From Azadirachta indica (taxonomy: Eukaryota > Streptophyta > Magnoliopsida > Sapindales > Meliaceae), in NCBI GenBank assembly GCA_022749755.1, contig CM040441.1, positions 7,734,890-7,798,889 of the forward strand: 64,000 nt of DNA, written 5' to 3'. Position 1 is the stretch's first letter. Each line of letters opens with the position of its first letter. The translations under genes were made by a program, and so were the position numbers. The notes under the pieces were generated by a model that worked only from the letters and a program-made list of their open reading frames with translations, was not told the origin of the DNA and ran no database searches. Of this stretch, positions 1 through 9,830 are shown piece by piece.

Positions 1-1712
1 GCCTCATGGACAGGTATATTATTATGTAGAGGAAGTTTTTCTGTTTCTTACTAACTGTATTTGTCTTGTTTAGCTCATTCACTTGTTTGTGTGCCAACAG
101 GAAATTACTGAAATCAGAGAACAAGATGCACATTTTGAACCTGCTATAAATCTCGACAAAGATGAGATGGAAAATGCTGGTAATAATGTGGATAACTCAT
201 TAGGTTCCAAGTGAAGAAAATTGAGATCAAAGGTCTCGCAGGACTTCACAGATTATGAAGCAGAAACTGGCAAGGAATGGGCACAACTTGTGATCAATCA
301 ACATCAAAAGAATCGCATGAGTGTGACAAGAGCGATTATCAAGCTTGGATTTTCGACACTAAACTCCATAAAAGCCGACATCTTCTTTGTTTATCAAGAA
401 GAGAGGGAGAAACTATGCAGATATTTTCTCAAATTCTCTTGTCGTTTCAGTGTAGCAGTTAGATGGTTCGAGGAGTACTTTTTGGCAGTTCTCTACTTCA
501 TTGATGATAGTTGGAACTTGAAAAGAAAGATTCTTACTTTGCACCATGCACCAGATGGCTATTTCTCATATGTTCTTAAAGATTTGCTTTCAGATTTCAG
601 AATTAAGGAAAATATATGTTCGTTTGTTACAACCATTGAAGATGACAACAAAACTGAAGCAATAAACGACTGGCATAGCGAAGAAGCTTCGCTTCCTTTT
701 GGTGGGCATTTGCTCTCCGTTTATTGGTTGGTAGATTTACTCAAATCGTCTAAATGGATAGGAACAAACTGGGCAGCTGAGAAGATGAGGAAGTGCTTTA
801 GTTATGTCTGCAACGTATCGAATAAACAAAAGTTTCATATGGCAGTAGACATAGCTAACTCCAAGGGAAAGAATGTGATTTCTAGAAATGTTTCATCCTG
901 GGCTTTCGGCTTTGAACAGCTTGAGATTGGAGTGGGATTTAAAGAAGCATTTTGTGAGCTTGAGCAGGTTGATCCTGATTTCAGGTCAATAAATTTAACA
1001 ACGGAGGAATGGGATAAGGCAACTATAATATACCAGTGTCTGAAAGTGCTAAATAAAGCTGCTCATAGCTTGTCCGAAAGCAAATATACTACAGCAAATG
1101 TATATTTCCCACAGGTCTGTGACATTTATATGAAATTGCTTCTGTGGGGAAAAAGTGAAAATTATCTTATCCGCGAAATAGCATCGTGTGCAAGGGAGAG
1201 TTTTTTCGACAAATTTTGGAGCAATTCCAAGCTGGTTTTAGCTGCTGCAGTAATTTTTGGATCCACGATTCAAAATGGATATTGTAGAATTTTGGTACAA
1301 AGAAATTTATGGCAGTGCTGCTGATGGATATCTCAAGAATATCATTGATGATGTAATCAAAATTTACAGCAAGTACGTAAATACCTCCTACAAAATGCTA
1401 GATGAAATGGGAAGGCCTAGCACGTCTCAACCAAATTCTGAGCTTAATGTATATTTGAAAGAGCCTAAAGTTCCTTCAGTTGAAGAGTTTGATATATTAG
1501 CCTGGTGGCAGTCAAACACCACAATTTTTCCAATACTGGCAAAGATGGCTCGTGATATCTTGGCGGTACCTATTTCTCCTATTGCTATTTCAGATCCTCC
1601 CTTAAAGGGTAGTGAAATTGAAAATATTATTTTTTGTACTGGCTTGGATGATGACATCAAGCCGGCTTTGGTATGCACAAAATGTTGGCTGGAAAACTCT
1701 GAAGATTATTAG
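1..1712 (+). pseudogene. hAT-derived BED-type gene, unit 1 (broken, 5' part outside window)
   Basis: This is the last 13 bases of the BED exon, an intron (donor at 14, acceptor at 99-100) and the large exon 3 from 101. It aligns codon by codon with the intact gene at 4125-6852. Three differences break it. A TGA at 212-214 replaces an AGA codon. A T-run near 1255 is one base longer and shifts the frame. The reading frame then continues from about 1257 to a TAG at 1710-1712. The C-terminal hAT dimerisation region is recognisable (motifs VEEFDILAWW and KMARDILAVPIS). Without the window to the left I cannot see its promoter or zinc finger. It is probably a pseudogene; short in-frame products cannot be excluded. 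Confidence 0.85.
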
Positions 1713-2437
1713 TTTTGTGAAATAAATTACTGTATTTTCTTACTTTTCGAATCCTCCACTAAACTATCCCAAAAGTTATTAAACTCATATATAAGAATAA
1801 ATTTTAGTGACAAAGGAATTATGTACTCTCTCTGTCTTAATGTTCCGATACAATTTTCCAATGCTGAAAAGTCTTAATATTTTGCTGATGGATATGATCA
1901 AATGTTGATCAAATCTATTAAACTATCGAAACTGAAGTTTATCTGTGTGGTGATTGTTTTATGATAAAGGTCGAAGAGATTTTAGAAAACTGTTTTCTGA
2001 GAGAACTTTCCTTTGCATTTGGAGTGGTGTCATGGAACAAAGCGCTTGGAAGAATCGGAACAAAATCATCCTATCCAAAATTCCGAATTAGGTCAGGTGG
2101 ACTTCTACTTTTTTTGTATTATGAACAGATCAAATTGCATTTACGAAATCCACCTCAGTCTTTCTAAAATAGTCTATTGCATAAACCAGTATGCAAATTA
2201 CATGGATGAAGACTCGCAACTCCGTTTTAGCCTTGTAGGTGCTTCTATAAGGAAACAGAGGAGAAAGCCAACTATCCGACTTTCGGATATGATATCCGAC
2301 TACTGAAAATCTCTTTTTTTGTTTTGTTGTCAGATATAATCCTTACTTTTAGAAACCCATTACCGGATCAAATACTCCGAGAACTTCTTACAAATTAAGG
2401 CTTGGAAAACTTTTGCTCCTAACACGCATACACAAAC
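1713..2437. other. Intergenic spacer between hAT-derived gene and four-helix gene, unit 1
   Basis: This spacer aligns with 6853-7643 and 12428-13141 and holds the promoter of the downstream four-helix gene. A stem-forming segment (CCTTGTAG ... CTATAAGG near 2230-2251) and the palindrome at 2272-2300 are the only conserved structures. The two short open frames at 1961-2306 are not conserved in the sister units, so I do not call them genes. Confidence 0.6.
2272..2300. promoter_or_regulatory. Palindromic TCGGATAT motif, unit 1
   Basis: A 17-base perfect inverted repeat, TCGGATAT-G-ATATCCGA (2283-2299), is preceded by another CTATCCGAC half site. It lies about 140 bases before the start codon of the four-helix gene copy. 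The same arrangement recurs at 7481-7509, 13012-13040 and, on the other strand, 22680-22702. Conservation next to the same gene suggests a transcription-factor site; the factor is unknown. Confidence 0.5.
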
Positions 2438-2960
2438 ATGTCTATTACACCAAAGCTCAAGGGATTTCTCACTTCATTTCAATGCTTCTTGTCCCAGTTC
2501 CCTTCAAGATGAGACCCACCTCCTTCATCTTCACCAATGCCGCCACCAGCTTCTTCTTCGGTTGATGACAAAGAGCCGCAAGCTGCTACTGCTCCAAATA
2601 CTCAAAAACTACAGAACCCAAACCACTTTCTGCTCCAATGGCAAAATGTAGTCATGGCTTTTTGCCTCACATCAGCGGTTGAAATTTCTTTCCTATTGGT
2701 AAAATCCAAATCCTAACACCCTGTTTCTTCCCATTTGCTCTGTTTTGTCATATTACTAATTTTTTTCACTCTTTGTTGCAAAATTTGTAGGCCGGAAGTT
2801 TGTATTCACATCCCAAGTGTTGGATAAAGTTGCTATCCTTCTCGCTGCTTCTTCATTCATCCTTACCATTACAATCCCACTTCGAACGAGGCTCAAAGGC
2901 GCAGCCTGGACTCTCTATACTGTCTGCTGGTTAATTGTTGTCATCTACAATAAATTCTAA
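2438..2960 (+). pseudogene. Four-helix membrane protein gene, unit 1 (broken)
   Basis: The ATG at 2438 starts MSITPKLKGF, matching the intact 165-aa protein encoded at 21737-22234. Homology runs to the TAA at 2958-2960. In-frame stops occur early (AGA-TGA near 2510) and before the second helix (TCC-TAA near 2713), and frame changes are present. The last two hydrophobic helices are still readable (AILLAASSFILTI and the AAWTLYTVC stretch). It lies about 725 bases downstream of the unit 1 hAT-derived gene in the same orientation. Confidence 0.8.
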
Positions 2961-3910
2961 GCAGTTGTGAAGGTGAAAATGACTTTTCCTATATGAATGT
3001 ATGCTTTTGGTTTAATTTAATTTCTTATGTAGTTTGTTAATGGTTGCTCATTTTCACGATGGTGTTAGTATGCAACCTCTTCTCTCTCATGTTGTACTCG
3101 TTCTGAACAATGAGATAAATAAGAATTTCATGTGTGCAATTTTTTATTTTGTTAAAATTTGGACCTAAAATTTGATATAATATTGCTATTACTTGCTGTG
3201 CTTTCAGAACCAAATCCAGCAAAATAATTATGTTACTTCCAACTTTATGGAGAAACAGGAAAAGAAAAAATTTGCTGACCATTTCCCGTTAACTTCATGT
3301 TTGCAGCTATTTCATATTTCTGGAGTAGAAAAAGAAAAGGAGAGAGAGAGAGAGATTAGACAAGAAAGAAAAAAGAAAAAGAAAGAGGAAGCAGGTAAAA
3401 AGGAAAAAGGAAAAAGGAAGAGGATTTAGAGAAATTGGCTGTGGCGATGGCAAGTTAGGAAATACTTGAGGGATTTAGATTGTTAGAGAGATAGTGTAAG
3501 AAAAACAGGGTAATTGTCATTTAAGACCCAAGGCATATTGGTCATCATCCTTACAATGTTAATTCAATTTTTGTGTTCTTTGTATCACAATGAAATACAG
3601 ACAAATTCAAAATGTAGTCAGTTGATCCTAAATGAAAAATAATTGTCGATTTAGGATGTACTTAACACTTGTTTTACAAAAGGATGGGTCTAACTGAGCT
3701 CTACCTTTATTTTCATTTCATCTTTTCTCTCTTCAAAATTGAAGTGCTCATGGAAAGAATATTTTAATCTTCAACTTGAAATTTTATAATAAAGTTATAG
3801 AGTCGGGTTTTGGACGGTTTCAAATTATAAAATTACACAAAACGTACGTCAGCATGTGGAGTGTAATCGGATTTTAATCTGTTGACTTCGTTTTCTTCGT
3901 CTATATCCGG
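2961..3910. other. Intergenic region between units 1 and 2
   Basis: No gene is supported. It contains the 3' flank of the four-helix gene (similar to 8657-8930 and 13608-13900), a purine-rich low-complexity stretch with a GA run (3318-3430, GA repeat about 3341-3354) and the distal promoter of unit 2. Open frames here are low-complexity Lys/Glu/Arg artefacts. Confidence 0.6.
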
Positions 3911-3946
3911 AGCCTAATCGGTTCCTTCACTACCAAGCCTATAAAT
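3911..3946 (+). promoter_or_regulatory. Core promoter of unit 2 hAT-derived gene
   Basis: The 15-base block AGCCTAATCGGTTCC (3911-3925) is followed by TATAAAT (3940-3946) and the conserved leader TTGAAGGAAGCAGC. The 15-base block is identical upstream of units 3, 4 and 5 (9613, 16955, 37245). The ATG lies 180 bases downstream. An acceptor-like TTCTTAG just before the ATG (4113-4119) suggests a 5'-UTR intron. Confidence 0.55.
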
Positions 3947-4124
3947 TGAAGGAAGCAGCCTACTCGCGTCAATTTGATCTGCAGTCAGCTGGCGGTTTTA
4001 AGAATTTGTCTTAAAATCCTTGTTCAAGTCTCAAGCTCATCAATAAATTCTTGATAGTTTTTATTTTTTTATTTTTATTTTTATTTATTTATTTATCTTT
4101 TCTTTTTTTAATTCTTAGCCCGTG

Positions 4125-6852
4125 ATGTCTTGGATTAATATTGCAAACTTTGGAGAAGCTGCTATGCTTTCCCTTATCAATGCAAGAAACGACGATCTAG
4201 CTCCAGCACACGCGGCGTCGGCTGTGGAGGTACACCTCCACCTGCTTTTAACTACTACTTTTTTTTCTATTTTTCTGATTTTTTATCATAAAAGACAAAA
4301 TAAATCTTGGGTCTTGTAATTTTTCAAGCAAATTATAAAACTTATACAGTAAATCAATTTGAAACTTTTTTTTTTTTTAATATTCTACCTTAGTGCTCCA
4401 CTAAAAATCGATGTGGGAATTTCATCAAACAACTTGTATGTCCTTGTTTTTTTCAATTGCATATTTGTATACTAATAACAAGATCATAACAAAAATCCCA
4501 AAAATAGAAATTACAAAATTATCTTCATAGCTACTTAGTGTTAGGGGCTTAAATTTCATATGAACTATCTTCATTAGCTGTGTTATCAATTGATTTGAAC
4601 TAATGCATGAGCTTATTCCTAAAAATCGGCTTGTAAAAGAAGCATATCTGAAAACTAAATGCATGTAAAGATGTGTTTTTTATTCCATATGGAGTTCAGG
4701 TTTCTAACAGTCTGATGAACATATTTTACCTGCATCAAGTTAATCTAACGTTCGTTCTATGATTTCATTAATATTTACTTCTATTTGCTTTTAATTCTGA
4801 TTATCCATTGTTTGCGGTGTTAACAGGAAATCGCTCGGACTGCTTGTCTTGAACCTACTCTGAATCATGACACTGAAATTGTAAACCCAAATCTGGAGAG
4901 TTCATCGCAAACTAAACGGAGAAAGTTGACATCAAAAGTATGGAAGGAGTTCATAAAGTATGAAGGAAAAGATGGGAAAGTTTGGGCTATATGTAAACAT
5001 TGTAAGAAGAAGTTTGATGGTTCAAGCAAGAACGGAACCACACACCTCAATAACCATTTGAAATGTTGTCGAAGCAGTAGAAATGAAGATGGACTTGGAG
5101 AAACACTGGCTTTTCATGATAATGGAGACGATTCATATTCACGTCATGGACAGGTATATTATTATGTACAGGATTTTTTTTTTTTTTCTTATTATACATA
5201 TTTGTCTTGCTTAGCTCATTCAGTTGTTTGTAAGTCAACAGGAAATTACTGAAATCAGAGAACAAGATGCACATTTTGAACCTGCTATAAATCTCGACAA
5301 TAATGAGATGGAAAATGTAGGCAATAATGTGGATAACTCATTAGGTTCCAAGAGAAGAAAATTAAGATCAAAGGTCTGGCAGGACTTCACAGATTATGAA
5401 GCAGAAACTGGCAAGGAATGGGCACAACTTGTGATCAATCAACATCAAATGAATCGAATGAGTGTGACAAGAGCGATTATCAAGCATGGATTTTCGACAC
5501 TAAACTCCATAAAAGCCGACATCTTCTTTGTTTATCAAGAAGAGAGGGAGAAACTCTGCAGATATTTTCTTAAACTCTCATGTCGTTTCAGTATCACAGT
5601 TAAATGGTTCGAGGATTACTTTTTGGCGGTTCTCTACTTCATTGATGATAGTTGGATACTGAAAAGAAAGATTCTTAATTTTCAGCGTGCATCAGATGGC
5701 TATTTCTCATATGTTCTTAAAGATTTGCTTTCGAATTGCAAGATTGACAAAAATATATGCGCTATTGTTACAACCATTGAAGATGACGCTAAAGCTGCAG
5801 CAATAGAGAACTGGTATAGCGAAGGGGCTTCACTTCCTTTTGGTGGGCATTTGCTGTCCGTGCATTGGTTGGTAGATTTATTCAAATGGTCTTCATGGCC
5901 AGCAACAAAATGGGCAACTGAGAAGATAAGGAAGTGTTTGGATTATGTCCGAAACTCATGGAATAAAGAAAAATTTCGGGTGGCAGTAGACAGAGCTAAG
6001 TCCATGGGCAAGAATGTGATTTCTAGAAATGTTCCATCCTGGGCTTTTGGCTTCAAAGAGCTTGAGATTGGAGTGGGATTTAAAGAAGCATTTTGCGAAC
6101 TTGAGCAGATTGATCCTGATTTCAGGTCAATAAATTTAACATCTGTGGAATGGGATGAGGCAACTACACTTTACCAGTGCTTGAAATTGCTCAATAAAGC
6201 TGCTCATAGCTTGTGCGAAAGTAAATATACTACAGCGAATGTGTACTTCCCAAAGGTCTGTGAGATTTATATGAAATTGCTTCAGTGGGAAAAAAGTGAA
6301 AATTATTATTTGCACCAAATAGCATCGCATGCAAGGGAGAGATTTTTTGACAAATTTTGGAGCAATTCTAAGCTGGTTTTAGCTGCTGCAGTGATGCTTG
6401 ATCCGCGATTCAAAATGGATATTGTAGAACGTTGGTACAGAGAAATTTATGGCAGCAATGCTACTGGATATCTCAACAGTATCATTGATGATGTGATCAA
6501 TATTTACAGCAAGTACGTAAATACCTCCTACAGAATGCTAGATGAAATGGGAAGGCCTTGCACATCCCAACCAAATTCTGAGCTTGATGTATATTTGAAA
6601 GAGCCTAAAGTTCCTCCAGTTGAAGAGTTTGATATATTAGCCTGGTGGCATTCGAACACCACAAATTTTCCGATACTCTCAAAGATGGCTCGTGATATCT
6701 TGGCGGTACCTATTTCTCCTACTGCTACTTCAGATCCTCCCTTAAAGGGTAGTGAAATTGAAAATATTATTTTTTGTACTGGCTTGGATGATGACATCAA
6801 GCCGGCTTTGATATGTACAAAAAGCTGGCTGGAAAGTTCTGAAGATGATTAA
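4125..6852 (+). CDS. BED zinc finger, hAT-dimerisation protein (intact, three exons)
   Basis: Exons 4125-4229, 4827-5153 and 5242-6852 join in phase 0 at GT-AG introns to give 680 codons. Exon 1 encodes 35 residues starting MSWINIANF. Exon 2 carries a BED zinc finger with ligands C91, C94, H108 and H112 after SKVWKEF. Exon 3 opens with a second, ligand-free copy of the same leader and BED start (SKRRKLRSKVWQDF, about 181-204), then a diverged transposase core (LDPRFKMDI at 530-538) and the hAT C-terminal dimerisation domain (about 591-636). The family (RICESLEEPER/DAYSLEEPER type) consists of nuclear DNA-binding proteins domesticated from hAT transposases. The expected catalytic aspartates and the R-W motif look lost, so I infer a regulator, not an active transposase. 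It is the only fully intact member here, and its promoter matches units 3-5. Confidence 0.85.
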
Positions 6853-7643
6853 TTTTTTGAAATAAATTACTTTTTTTCTTCCTGTACAATTCGATCAATA
6901 TTTCTATGCCAAAGTTATTAAACTCAAATGTAAGAATAAATTTTATTAACAAAAGAACTACGTACTCTCTCTCCCTCTCAATTGTTCTGCTACAATTTCG
7001 TAATGCTAAAAAAGTCTTAATATTTTGTTGATGAATATGATAACACCTTGATCAAACACATCAAACTTTCGAAATTGAAGTTTTTCTTTGTGGTCATTAT
7101 TTTAAGATAAAGGTTGAAGAGTTTTTAAAAAATTGTTTTCTGAAAGCACTTTCCTATGTGTTTGGAAGTGGCATCATGGAACCAAGCGTTCAGAAGAATG
7201 GGAACAAAATCGTCATATCCGAAATTCTGAATTAAGTATGGTAGACTTTTACTGTTTTTCTGTTATAAGCAGGTCAGATTGCCTTTACAAATTCACGTGA
7301 CGATGGTATACCTCTCTATTTAATAGAAATCTTTTTTCACACTTATACTTCTGTTATGCCACCTAAGTTTTTCGAAAGTACTTTATTGCATAGACCAATA
7401 TGCAAATTACATAGTTAAAGACTTGCAACTCTGTTTTAGCCTTGTAGGTGCTTCTACAAGGAAACAGAGGAGAAAGCCAACTATCCGACTTTCGGATATA
7501 ATATCCGACTACTGAAAAGCTCTTTTTTCTTCTCCAGCTATAATCCTTTTACTTTTAGAAACCCATAATGGGATCAAATACTTCGAGAACTTCTTATAAA
7601 TTAAGGCTTGGAAACCTTTTGCACCTACCACACATACACAAAC
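6853..7643. other. Spacer between hAT-derived gene and four-helix gene, unit 2
   Basis: Homologous to 1713-2437. It contains the stem CCTTGTAG-GTGCTT-CTACAAGG (about 7440-7461), the TCGGATAT palindrome and a TATAAATT box at 7595-7602, all belonging to the downstream four-helix copy. No gene is seen. Confidence 0.6.
7481..7509. promoter_or_regulatory. Palindromic TCGGATAT motif, unit 2
   Basis: CTATCCGAC is followed by the perfect 17-base palindrome TCGGATAT-A-ATATCCGA (7492-7508), about 85 bases upstream of the TATAAATT box at 7595-7602 and 135 bases before the ATG at 7644. Confidence 0.5.
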
Positions 7644-7998
7644 ATGTCTATTACACCAAAGCTCAAGGCATGTTTCACATCAGTTCAATGCTTCTTGTCT
7701 TTCTTCAAGATCAGACCCACCTACTTCATCGTCACCGCCATTGATGACACAGAATCGCAAGCTGTTGCTGCTCCAAATACTGAACAACTACAGAGCCCAA
7801 ACAAGTTTCTCCTCTAACGGCACAATGTAGTCAAGGCATTTTGCTTCACATCAGCGCTTAAAATTTCTCTCCTGTTTGTAAAACCTAAATCTCAACAACC
7901 TGTTTCCTTCCATTTGCTCTTCTTTGTTATATTACTAATTTTTCTTGTACTCTTTCCTGGAAAATTCGTGAGTTGGAAGTTTGTAGCAACATCGTAAG
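7644..7998 (+). pseudogene. Four-helix membrane protein gene, unit 2 first part (3' truncated)
   Basis: The ATG at 7644 starts MSITPKLKACFTSVQCFL. The reading frame differs from the intact gene after about residue 20, and a TAA follows CTCCTC near 7815. Homology stops abruptly near 7998, in the middle of the second hydrophobic segment and following residues. The missing 3' part appears again, overlapping, at 8419-8656. The unit therefore suffered a partial internal duplication plus an insertion of about 400 bases. Confidence 0.75.
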
Positions 7999-8418
7999 TA
8001 TTGCCATCCTAGCAATGAGTGCACTTGGTAAAGGATTATACCTTTTATTACTTTGTTGATTTTAATTTTGTCGATTCGAATTGATTTTTTGAGACGTTTC
8101 TCTCGTCATGGTTGGAAATCGTCTCTTGGTCTGATAGTGTCAACAAAGTGTAAAAAATGAAACAAGAATTTTGGAACCGATTGGAATTGCCAAAAAAATG
8201 GATGAACCAGCTGCAAAAATAAATGGTTTGGTAATGCTGCTTCAACAAAAACTGCACCGAACTTTACCATTTTAAAAATGACGACACCGAAATGCAAAAG
8301 TCTTTACCATTTTTTATTTTTCTTCCTCAATTAACGGATTTAAATATTGTACTCCTGCCGATATAAGTGTCTTTGTATGCATTGCCTAAACTAAGAAATG
8401 AGTTGAAACATCTCTTCA
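7999..8418. other. Unidentified insertion splitting the unit 2 four-helix gene
   Basis: Units 1 and 3 have no counterpart to this sequence. It contains no open frame that I recognise and no clear terminal inverted repeat or target-site duplication. Short repeats of CTTTACCATTTT occur near 8265 and 8304. Confidence 0.4.
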
Positions 8419-8656
8419 TTTCCTTCCATTTGCTCTCTTTTGTTATATTACTAACCTTTCTTTCGCTCTTTGTAGCAAAATTTATTCGCCACAAGTTTGT
8501 ATTCACATCCCAAGTATTGGAGAAAGTTGCAATCCTTCTTGCTGCTACTTCATTCATCCTTACCATTGCAATCCCACTTCGACTGAGGCTCAAATGCGCA
8601 GCCTGGACTCTCTATGCTGTCTGCTTGTCATCGTTGTCATATGCAATAAAGTCTAA
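8419..8656 (+). pseudogene. Four-helix membrane protein gene, unit 2 second part (5' truncated)
   Basis: Sequence from TCCTTCCATTTGCTC onward matches helices 2 to 4 of the intact protein. The frame from about 8367 reads FHLLSFVILLTFLSLFVA and then EKVAILLAATSFILTIAIP. The hydrophobic core is open, but the end is frameshifted relative to the intact VVICNKV terminus. There is no start codon or promoter of its own. The stop equivalent is the TAA at 8654-8656. Confidence 0.75.
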
Positions 8657-8960
8657 GCAGTTGTGAAGCTGAAAATGACTTTTTCCTAATATGAATGGAT
8701 GCTTTTTGGTTTAAATTTTTATGTACTTTGCTCATACATGATGGTGTTAGTATGCATCCTCTTGCCTCTGAGTACTCGCTTTTAACAATGAGATAAATAA
8801 GAATATTCAGGTGTTGAAGTTTTTATTTTGTTCAAATTTGGACCCAAAATTCATCTGCATGTTTGATAAAACATTGCTGTTATTTGCTTTGTTTTCAGAA
8901 CCAAATTTAGCAACTTAATTATGTTACTTCCAACTTTGTGGAGGAAAAGGAAAAGAAAAA

Positions 8961-9105
8961 GGATAATCTTTATTTTATCTATTCATATATTGACAATCTT
9001 CACTTTGCTCTTAAATTTATTGTAACCCATCAGCCCGCCCCTGAAAAAATAAGTGAAGTAAAGATTGTCAATATATGAAGGAGAAAAATGAAGATTAGCC
9101 AAAGA
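8961..9105. repeat. Imperfect inverted repeat (about 45-base arms)
   Basis: The left arm (8964-9006, containing CATATATTGACAATCTT) is the reverse complement of the right arm (about 9056-9103, containing AAGATTGTCAATATATG), with a loop of about 50 bases. It is absent from the homologous places after units 1 and 3. It could be a small MITE or a local inverted duplication. Confidence 0.6.
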
Positions 9106-9149
9106 AAAAGACAAAACAAAACAGAAAAAGACCCAAACTCAATGCTGGC

Positions 9150-9330
9150 GGAATAATTCAAGGTATGAAAAATCCAATTGCAATTACCAAAGTTAATGGG
9201 CTGAGGAAAATTAGGCAGAGCAATAAAAATTCATGGCTCTGAAAAAATAGTAGGTACTCTGCTAAATGCCCTGCCCCGGAAGTCCTATAACTTTGAGGGC
9301 TCATATCAGGATATGTGAATAAGCACTAGT
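9150..9330. repeat. Segment duplicated at 14625-14810
   Basis: Both places share CAATTACCAAAGT-like sequence, GGGCTGAG, GGCTCTGAA, GTACTCTGC and ATGCCCTGCC in the same order, ending at GAATAAGCAC. They mark the 3' boundaries of units 2 and 3. No coding function is seen. Confidence 0.6.
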
Positions 9331-9500
9331 TGATCATTGATAACTGGCTAATGCCAATGCCCTAAGGTGTCCATTATTAGATTCACCCAAAGCAACCAGA
9401 CAGCAGTTAGTGGGACTTTACCTGAACGAACAGAAGCAGCAAAGTTGATGACCAGAGCAGCAACATCGTTGACAATAAGTACTAGTTGATCATTCCTTTC
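9331..9500 (-). other. Short foreign insert with a possible captured exon fragment
   Basis: Near-identical 20-base direct repeats (core ACTAGTTGATCATT at about 9324-9337 and 9481-9494) bracket about 145 bases that the homologous segment at 14.8 kb lacks. On the - strand, 9420-9477 reads VNDVAALVINFAASVRSG and is followed by a donor-like GTAAAG. This may be a captured host exon; I do not recognise the source gene. Confidence 0.35.
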
Positions 9501-9612
9501 TTTGAGAAATCATTTTATTCAATATAATTAATTTGTCGAAGTTGATTTTTTCAGCATGTGAAGCCTAATCGGATTTTAATCCGTTGGCTATGTTTTCTTC
9601 GTCTATATCCGG

Positions 9613-9676
9613 AGCCTAATCGGTTCCTTCGCTATCAACAGTGAAACTTCTTGCAAGGATCAGTCACTCTATAAAT
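9613..9676 (+). promoter_or_regulatory. Core promoter of unit 3 hAT-derived pseudogene
   Basis: AGCCTAATCGGTTCC (9613-9627) and TATAAAT (9670-9676) precede the conserved TTGAAGGAAGCAGC leader. An extra insert of about 35 bases between the two motifs, compared with unit 2, resembles units 4 and 5. Confidence 0.5.
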
Positions 9677-9830
9677 TGAAGGAAGCAGCATATTTGATCT
9701 GTAGCCAGGCAGTATTAAGAATTTATTTTAAATCTTTGTTCAGGTCTCAAGCTCATCATTAAATTCTTGTAGTTTTATTTTTATTTTTATTTATTTATTT
9801 TTTTTTTTTGGGGGGGATTCTTAGCCTGTG

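Larger units (their letters stand above)
8657..9612. other. Intergenic region between units 2 and 3
   Basis: No gene is supported. It holds the 3' flank of the four-helix gene, a long imperfect hairpin (8961-9105), a segment shared with 14590-14815, and a short foreign piece bracketed by direct repeats (9319-9500). Confidence 0.55.

Noticed and set aside
3193..3429. 78-codon open frame rich in Lys, Glu and Arg
   Set aside because: It is a purine-rich low-complexity tract; sister units have no counterpart.
5047..5274. Open frame opposite the BED exon and intron of the intact gene
   Set aside because: It is antisense to a supported gene and shows no independent conservation or start context.
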